The notes beneath the pieces are model-generated. The model did no database searches. It was not told the origin of the DNA and saw nothing but the letters and a program-made list of their open reading frames with translations. A stretch of 64,000 bases of DNA, taken from contig NZ_CP006569.1 of assembly GCF_000517425.1 (NCBI RefSeq), positions 1,984,001-2,048,000 of the forward strand, in the 5' to 3' direction. Both the position numbers and the translations under genes were made by a program. This document shows positions 58,380 through 64,000 of the stretch, piece after piece; the stretch's first letter is position 1, and each line of letters opens with the position of its first letter. This DNA is from Sodalis praecaptivus. GTDB taxonomy: Bacteria; Pseudomonadota; Gammaproteobacteria; Enterobacterales; Enterobacteriaceae.

Positions 58380-59450
58380 ATGCCACGTCCGATTGTCGCT
58401 ACGGTGGATTTAGCCGCGCTGGCGTCAAATTTAACCATTGTCCGCCGCCATGCGCCGCAATCGTGCGTGTGGTCGGTGGTTAAAGCCAATGGCTATGGCC
58501 ATGGCCTGAGTGCCGTTTGGCAGGGGTTGCAGCAGACGGACGGTTTTGCGCTGCTGGATCTGAATGAGGCGGTCGTGCTGCGGGAGATGGGCTGGCGCGG
58601 CCCCATTTTACTGCTGGAGGGATTTTTTCAGCCGGCCGATTTGGCGGAAATCGATCGCTATCGATTGACCACCGTCGTTCACAGCGACTGGCAGATCGAC
58701 GCGCTGCGGCGCATGACCCCGCGCGCGCCGCTGGATATTTACCTCAAGCTGAACAGCGGCATGAATCGGCTGGGCTTCAGCGAACGGGCGCTGCCCGGCG
58801 CCTGGCAAGCGCTAAGCGAACTAAAGCAGGTGGCGACGCTGACTTTGATGACCCATTTCGCTTATGCCGACATGCCGGAAGGGGTCGAGGCGCAAATGGC
58901 GGTAGTGGCGCGCGCCGGCGATGGGCTGACGGGCCCGCGCTGTCTGGCGAATTCCGCCGCGACCTTATGGCATCCTGAGACCCATAGGCAATGGGTTCGA
59001 CCCGGCATTATTCTTTATGGCGCCTCCCCGAGCGGCGACTGGCAAGACATCGCCGCCAGCGGTTTGCGGCCGGTCATGACGTTAGAAAGCGAATTGATTG
59101 CCGTGCAGTCGGTGCCCGCCGGGGGACGTATTGGTTACGGCGGTCGCCACCGGCTAAGCGAGACGCAGCGGGTCGGCGTTGTCGCCTGCGGTTACGCCGA
59201 TGGCTATCCGCGCCACGCGCCTACCGGGACGCCGGTTTGGGTCGACGGCGTCAGAACGCGCACTCTGGGCGCGGTTTCCATGGATATGCTTATGGTGGAT
59301 TTGCAGCCTTGTCCACAGGCGCGTATTGGCGCTAAGGTCGAACTTTGGGGAGATCACGTCAAAATCGATGAGGTCGCCGCCGCCGCCGGTACCCTGGGTT
59401 ATGAACTCATGAGCGCGCTGGCGCCGCGGGTGACGGTCCAGCTTCGCTAA
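58380..59450 (+). CDS. dadX: Catabolic alanine racemase DadX
   Basis: 356 residues, the length of E. coli DadX. The PLP lysine is Lys35 ([10 protein letters not shown]), and the second catalytic base is Tyr in RIGYGGRH near 256. It converts L- to D-alanine for DadA. A weak GC stem with a T-rich tail at 58336-58359 between dadA and dadX could reduce dadX expression. Confidence 0.97.
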   Translation: MPRPIVATVDLAALASNLTIVRRHAPQSCVWSVVKANGYGHGLSAVWQGLQQTDGFALLDLNEAVVLREMGWRGPILLLEGFFQPADLAEIDRYRLTTVVHSDWQIDALRRMTPRAPLDIYLKLNSGMNRLGFSERALPGAWQALSELKQVATLTLMTHFAYADMPEGVEAQMAVVARAGDGLTGPRCLANSAATLWHPETHRQWVRPGIILYGASPSGDWQDIAASGLRPVMTLESELIAVQSVPAGGRIGYGGRHRLSETQRVGVVACGYADGYPRHAPTGTPVWVDGVRTRTLGAVSMDMLMVDLQPCPQARIGAKVELWGDHVKIDEVAAAAGTLGYELMSALAPRVTVQLR

Positions 59451-59483
59451 CCCGCGCCGCGGCCGCGACAGGCCGGGCGAAGG

Positions 59484-60680
59484 TTACGGGCGCAGCCGGG
59501 TCAATCGGGGCGCGCTGTGGCGCGCGCGCAGCCGGGCCGCGAAAGCAAATACCGCCCCCAATAGCATCACCAGCGCCAGCACCTCACGTGGCGCCAGCGG
59601 CAGCGCCATCATCGACAGGCTGACCGCGGCCGCGCCGGCCATCTGCACAAAACCATTCAGCGCTGACGCCACGCCCGCCTCCTCGGCGAACGGCTCCAGC
59701 GCATAGCTGGTGGCGGGCCCCATTAAAAACGCCAGTCCGGCACAGGCGGTGGCGACGGGTAACATATAACTCAGCCAATGGGTCTGCCAGCTCGCCGGCG
59801 CCGCCGTGACGCTGAACAGCAGCATCAGACTACCGAGCGCCATGAATACCGTGCCTAACGTCAGACAAACGGGGCGTCCCATTTTGCGAATCACCCGATT
59901 GGCGATAACGCTCGCCAGCATGATCCAAAACCCGTTCGCGCCGAATACCATCGAAAAGCCCAGCGGCGTAAGGCCGCCTTCGCCCATCAGGACCTGTGAC
60001 GATAAAGAAACGTAGGTCAACGCCATCGCCATAGCGCCCGTATTCACCAGCGCGTACAGAATAAAACGGCCTTGGGTCGCTATCTGCCAGTAGCGGACAA
60101 ACGGCAGCGTGGTTGACGCCCTGGTGCCAGCCGGACGCGTTTCAGCCAGGCCTACCGCCGTCAATATCCCAACCAGCAACGAAAAGGCGGCCAAGGCCCA
60201 AAATGGCGCGCGCCAGCCGAAACCGGCCGCCAGTAGACCGCCCGCCATCGGCGCCAGCGCCGGCACAATATTCAGTGTGCCATTAAGAAAACTGAAGGCG
60301 CGAGCCGCATCGTCACCGTCCAGCCTGTCGCGCACGCAGCTAAACAACGCAACGGTGGTGCAGCACACCGCCAATCCCTGCAACACCCGCGACAAAACGA
60401 AGAGCCAAGGAAGGGTCGCCGCCGCTGCCAGAAGGGCGCCTGCGCCATACAGCGTGACGCCGGCCAGCGCCAGCGGACGGCGTCCAAAATAGTCCACCAG
60501 CGGTCCGGTAATCAGTTGCCCGAGACCCATAACGCCGATAAAGAGCGGGATCGTTGACTGGATGAGCGATTCGTCGGTCTGGAGGCCGTGGGCGATGAGG
60601 GGGATAACGGGTAGATAAAGATCGATGCCCAGCGGACCCAGTAATACCAGCAGTAGTAGAAGGAAAAGAAACTTTTGCAT
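59484..60680 (-). CDS. MFS multidrug exporter, Bcr/CflA type
   Basis: About 398 residues with twelve predicted membrane segments. DIYLPVIP-like start (LGIDLYLPVIPLIA), GPLVDYFGRRPL (motif A) and RVLQGLAVCC are typical of the DHA1 Bcr/CflA family. The substrate is unknown. It is divergent from a MarR-family gene (intergenic 218 bp), a common regulator/pump arrangement. E. coli has nothing in this position between dadX and cvrA. Confidence 0.88.
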   Translation of the reverse strand: MQKFLFLLLLLVLLGPLGIDLYLPVIPLIAHGLQTDESLIQSTIPLFIGVMGLGQLITGPLVDYFGRRPLALAGVTLYGAGALLAAAATLPWLFVLSRVLQGLAVCCTTVALFSCVRDRLDGDDAARAFSFLNGTLNIVPALAPMAGGLLAAGFGWRAPFWALAAFSLLVGILTAVGLAETRPAGTRASTTLPFVRYWQIATQGRFILYALVNTGAMAMALTYVSLSSQVLMGEGGLTPLGFSMVFGANGFWIMLASVIANRVIRKMGRPVCLTLGTVFMALGSLMLLFSVTAAPASWQTHWLSYMLPVATACAGLAFLMGPATSYALEPFAEEAGVASALNGFVQMAGAAAVSLSMMALPLAPREVLALVMLLGAVFAFAARLRARHSAPRLTRLRP

Positions 60681-60898
60681 TGACACGCCACGCCATGAAG
60701 GGATGGCAAGCATAATAATAGTTGCCAGGTAAATAAAGCATTGAATGCTGTTAGGGTAATTTATTTGCCTGATAACGATGAACGGATATGCATGATTGGC
60801 CAGGGATCATTTCTTTGTTCGCCAATGCGTGTGTGATTGGTCTTCGTAATCAATGTGTGATAATTTTTAACATAGTGTGTCTTTACCTGATACGGCCG

Positions 60899-61333
60899 AT
60901 GAAAACTGAATATAAAAATTTTTCAAAAATGTTGCATTTGACCTCGCGCGCGCTGCGCATGGCTATTGACCGGCGCCTGAAATATTTGGGTCTCAGTCAG
61001 GCGAGCTGGGTGGCGGTGGCGGCTATCGCCGGCGCGGAATCACCGCTGTCGCAAAGCGAACTGGCGCAGCGGCTCGGCGTTGAAGGGGCAACGGTGGTAA
61101 CGATGGTGGACCGTCTGGTCAAAATCGGTCTGGTACTGCGCATCCCCACCCCGGCCGACCGGCGTAAAAAGCTGCTGGTGGTCACCGATGAGGGTAAAGC
61201 GCTGTATGAGAAAGTGCGCACGGAAGCGGATGCTCTGGGCAAGGAGATCCTTGAGGATGTCGATGCCCGGGATATGCAGGTGGCCATGCGGGTGCTCGAG
61301 AAGGTCTACAGCGCGACGGAAACGCTGACCTGA
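60899..61333 (+). CDS. MarR-family transcriptional regulator
   Basis: About 144 residues with a central winged helix (SQSELAQRLGVEGATVVTMV then DRLVKIGLVLRI) and the wing TPADRRKKLLVVTDEG. N- and C-terminal helices should form the dimer. It likely represses the divergent exporter in response to a toxic ligand. The ATG at 60899 starts the homologous part; a longer frame upstream is not family-like. Confidence 0.88.
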   Translation: MKTEYKNFSKMLHLTSRALRMAIDRRLKYLGLSQASWVAVAAIAGAESPLSQSELAQRLGVEGATVVTMVDRLVKIGLVLRIPTPADRRKKLLVVTDEGKALYEKVRTEADALGKEILEDVDARDMQVAMRVLEKVYSATETLT

Positions 61334-61496
61334 CCGGCGACGAAGGAACGCCCTGCACGGTGCCCGGGAAGAGGGCGGCGTAGCGGCCGCAGACGTTTAA
61401 CCGTTGGCGCTTTTTGAGATTGGTTGAACGCCGGCGTTCTCACTCTGGGCCGCAGGGCTTCGCGCCGGCGCTGACTCCACGCGTGCGGCTGCGGTT

Positions 61497-63227
61497 TCAT
61501 GCCGCATCGTCGGCAATCTTGATCCCGATTTTGCTCACCTGATGCTCGTCTTTTTCCGCAACCGTCCAGACTACGCCTTCCGCCACTACATTATCCCCCA
61601 CCACCGGTTCGCCCCCGCCCAGCAACGCCATGACAAACTGGCCAAGCGTCAGCTCGCCATCCACTTCGCCAGCGAATTCCAGACCGTAGATAGAGGAAAC
61701 ATCGCGCAAGCGGGCGTCGGCTTCCAGTATAAAATCCCCGAAAAAGCGCTGATCCAGCGCGACGGGCGGCGATTGGCTAAACAACCTGCCCAACGCGGGC
61801 AAATCGCGCTCCCGACCGATGACGCAAAGCACATCGCCTTCGCGCAGTCGGGTGTTGGCGGTAGGATGAAGCAGTACATTGTCGCGAAACAGCGCGGCGA
61901 TGCGCGTATGGCGGGGCATTTTCAGATCGCGCAGCGCCGCGCCCACGCACCAGTTTTCATCTCCCAACTGATAAATAAACTGCTCCCAGGGGTTCTCGGG
62001 ATGGATATCCATCCCCACGCGGGAAATGGGCGACGCGGTCGGCGGCACAACCACCTTCGCCAGGCGGGCGGCGAAGCCCAGCGAGGTGCCCTGGAGCAGC
62101 AGGGAAATCAAGACGATAAAGAACGCCACATTAAAATAGAGCCGCGCGTTGTCCAGGCCCGCCATCATGGGAAATACCGCCAAAATAATCGGCACCGCGC
62201 CGCGCAAGCCGACCCAGGAGAGAAAAAACCGCTCGCGGGTGGTGTAGTTGCGAAACGGCAGCAAACCGACAAAAATCGACAGCGGACGCGCTACCAGCAT
62301 CAGCCACAGCGACAAGATGAGCGCCGGAATGGCGATCATCCATAAGTCGCTGGGGGTGACTAAAAGACCCAGCACCAAAAACATGCAGATCTGGCTCAGC
62401 CAGGCCATGCCGTCAAACGTTTGTAAAATACCGTATCGGTTGCGTATCGGCCGGTTGCCCAAGACAAAGCCGCACAAATAGACCGCCAGAATGCCGCTGC
62501 CTTCTAGCGCGGTGGTCAGAGCGAAAATCATAATGCCGCCGCTCACCGCCAGCAGCGGATACAGCCCGTTAGCCAGCGAGATGCGGTTGATCACCTGCTG
62601 CAACAGCCAGCCGCCGCCCAGGCCCATGACGACGCCCAGGCCGAATTCGCGGATAAGATGCACCAGAAATAGCCAATCAAGGTGGGTTTGCCCGTTTTGA
62701 ATCATGGCGATAAGCGTGATGGTCAAAAACACCGCCATCGGATCATTACTGCCCGATTCAATCTCAAGCGTGGAGGTGACACGTTCGTTTAGGCCCTTGT
62801 CGCCTAGAAGCGAAAACACCGCCGCGGCGTCGGTGGAACCGACGATGGCGCCGATAAGCATGCCTTCAATCATATCCAGCCCAAACAGCCAGGCCGCGGC
62901 CATGCCGGTTAACCCGGCGGTGATGATGACCCCCACCGTCGCCAGCGACAATGACGGCCAAAGCGCAACGCGAAAGGCGGTGGCGCGGGTACGCATACCG
63001 CCATCGAGCAGAATCACCGCCAGCGCCAGGTTACTGATAAGATACGCCACGGGATAGTTATCAAACGCGATGCCGCCCAGGCCATCTATTCCCGCCAACA
63101 TGCCAATGGCCAGAAAAATAACCAGAATAGGGATGCCAAGACGTGAGGAAAAGGAGCTCAGCAGGATACTCCCCCCCACCAATATTGAACCGATAATAAA
63201 CAAACTTATAATGGTGCTGCTGTCCAA
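61497..63227 (-). CDS. cvrA: K+/H+ antiporter CvrA (NhaP2)
   Basis: A 576-residue CPA1 antiporter. About twelve membrane segments fill residues 1-390 ([15 protein letters not shown] and the block [16 protein letters not shown] carry the transport Asp residues), followed by TrkA-C (about 400-480) and a CorC_HlyC-like C-terminal domain. Length matches E. coli (578). It helps cells at low osmolarity. It is convergent with the MarR gene. Confidence 0.95.
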   Translation of the reverse strand: MDSSTIISLFIIGSILVGGSILLSSFSSRLGIPILVIFLAIGMLAGIDGLGGIAFDNYPVAYLISNLALAVILLDGGMRTRATAFRVALWPSLSLATVGVIITAGLTGMAAAWLFGLDMIEGMLIGAIVGSTDAAAVFSLLGDKGLNERVTSTLEIESGSNDPMAVFLTITLIAMIQNGQTHLDWLFLVHLIREFGLGVVMGLGGGWLLQQVINRISLANGLYPLLAVSGGIMIFALTTALEGSGILAVYLCGFVLGNRPIRNRYGILQTFDGMAWLSQICMFLVLGLLVTPSDLWMIAIPALILSLWLMLVARPLSIFVGLLPFRNYTTRERFFLSWVGLRGAVPIILAVFPMMAGLDNARLYFNVAFFIVLISLLLQGTSLGFAARLAKVVVPPTASPISRVGMDIHPENPWEQFIYQLGDENWCVGAALRDLKMPRHTRIAALFRDNVLLHPTANTRLREGDVLCVIGRERDLPALGRLFSQSPPVALDQRFFGDFILEADARLRDVSSIYGLEFAGEVDGELTLGQFVMALLGGGEPVVGDNVVAEGVVWTVAEKDEHQVSKIGIKIADDAA

Positions 63228-64000
63228 ACGCGGTCTCCTTTTGATTTTTTATTTCATACCCTGTCTCTGCCTATCCCGCAGAGGCGTCGTGACCCAAAAT
63301 ACCTACCGCGACTGTCTGGCTGAAAGCGTCGGCACCAAGACCTGAAAAGGGGAGGGAAGTTCACCTTACTGCCCGGCGTGTCCTCCGTCGGAGCCCGCGA
63401 CGGGAGCGGGGGAGGCGGGAAACCTGATCCGGCGGATCCCTGGCCGGTACTCGATTAAACTACCCTTTTTATTCTCAACAAAAAAGTCGTTTTTTTCGTA
63501 TTTATCTCTTTTAAGGCGTTTAAGCGCTTTTTTTGTCACAACGGGCCAAAAATGTCGTTTTACTCCCGTGCAATGAGAGGGGCCGTCCGCCGCCGTTCAT
63601 GCCTGCGAAGCGAGGCGACAGCCGTCTCAGCCGCGCCTCATCGCACCACGCGCAGGGTTTATGCCTGCCGTCATGCTGGCGTGGTTAAGCACGGAATGGC
63701 TGACCGGGTCCTGCGGACGGCGAGAGCCGCGCCGCGTGCGAGCGACACCCTGTTGGGCGCGACGCTGGCGCAACTTGGTAACCCGCCGCGCCGCGCGCGA
63801 GCGGCACCCTGTTGGGCGCGACGCTGGCGCAACTTGGTAACCCGCCGCACCGCGCGCGAGCGGCACCCTGTTGGGTGCGACGCTGGCGCAACTTGGTAAC
63901 CCGTCGCGCCGCGCGCGCGGCACCATCAGGAGTGCGCCGTTGCGCCAACACCGTGGTGCAGCTCAGCAGCGTGGCCCTGCCAGGACGATAGTCAGTTAAT
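63228..64000. other. Gene-free right edge upstream of cvrA
   Basis: AT-rich 63450-63550, then GC-rich DNA with the 59-bp tandem repeat. Frames that run through the repeat are products of the repeat and not genes. Confidence 0.55.
63729..63935. repeat. 59-bp tandem repeat, about 3.5 copies
   Basis: The marker CAACTTGGTA recurs at 63771, 63830 and 63889, exactly 59 bp apart, with only a few substitutions per unit. Each unit contains CACCCTGTTGGG and GACGCTGGCG. A partial fourth unit lies to the right. The period is not a multiple of three. Confidence 0.95.

Noticed and set aside
63552-63951. Long frames on both strands through the 59-bp repeat
   Set aside because: They arise because GC-rich repeats lack stop codons; the encoded peptides are repeat artefacts and no ribosome site is seen.

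Overview
The window looks like the chromosome of an enterobacterium close to Sodalis (Enterobacterales). From about 13.9 kb to the right end, gene content and order follow the Escherichia/Yersinia backbone: letAB, msrC, proQ, prc, htpX, yebQ, kdgR, mgrB, yebO, yobF-cspC, rlmA, mntP, yobD, manZYX, yoaE, sdaA, nudL, pabB, yoaH, yoaB, yoaA, tsaB, yeaY, rnd, minEDC, ycgLMN, dsbB, fadR, ycgB, dadAX, cvrA. The rather high GC, the long gene-poor gaps and the small losses from this backbone (rsmF, fadD and nhaB are missing where E. coli has them) suggest a Sodalis-like genome. The taxon is inferred from synteny and protein similarity recalled from memory; no search was run. No tRNA, rRNA, CRISPR array, insertion sequence or prophage was seen.

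Region 1 (about 0.3-12.9 kb) is an accessory nitrogen-catabolism island that I do not recognise from E. coli. It holds a VOC protein, a LysR regulator, the three 5-oxoprolinase subunits split over two strands (pxpBC leftward, pxpA rightward), a D-2-hydroxyacid dehydrogenase, and a rightward operon of a DUF1989 protein, an amino-acid type ABC transporter (ATPase, permease, binding protein), a ureohydrolase (agmatinase/arginase fold) and a GntR/FCD regulator. A leftward pair follows: an M20 carbamoylase/allantoate-type amidohydrolase and a class I aminotransferase. Together they read as uptake and stepwise breakdown of a guanidino, ureido or lactam amino compound, with the carbon skeleton leaving as a 2-oxo or 2-hydroxy acid.

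Region 2 (13-32.8 kb) carries envelope lipid transport (LetA/LetB), methionine sulfoxide repair, ProQ, the envelope proteases Prc and HtpX, the YebQ exporter, KdgR, the PhoQ feedback micropeptide MgrB (TTG start, 47 aa), YebO, a lactonase-fold hydrolase, the short protein YobF with CspC, a laccase-domain (PgeF/YfiH family) protein, RlmA, and MntP behind a well-preserved yybP-ykoY manganese riboswitch. An octamer tandem array lies where rsmF would be.

Region 3 (32.8-48.9 kb) carries the mannose PTS operon with a CRP/Mlc-type control region, YoaE, serine deaminase, NudL, PabB, the YoaA helicase, TsaB, a Slp-family lipoprotein, RNase D (TTG start) and MinCDE.

Region 4 (49-64 kb) carries ycgLMN, an orphan polar protein of unknown function (51.5-52.4 kb), dsbB, fadR, ycgB, dadAX, a divergent MFS exporter/MarR pair not found there in E. 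coli, and cvrA. Several gaps hold short tandem repeats (20 bp near 49.8 kb, 59 bp near 63.8 kb).
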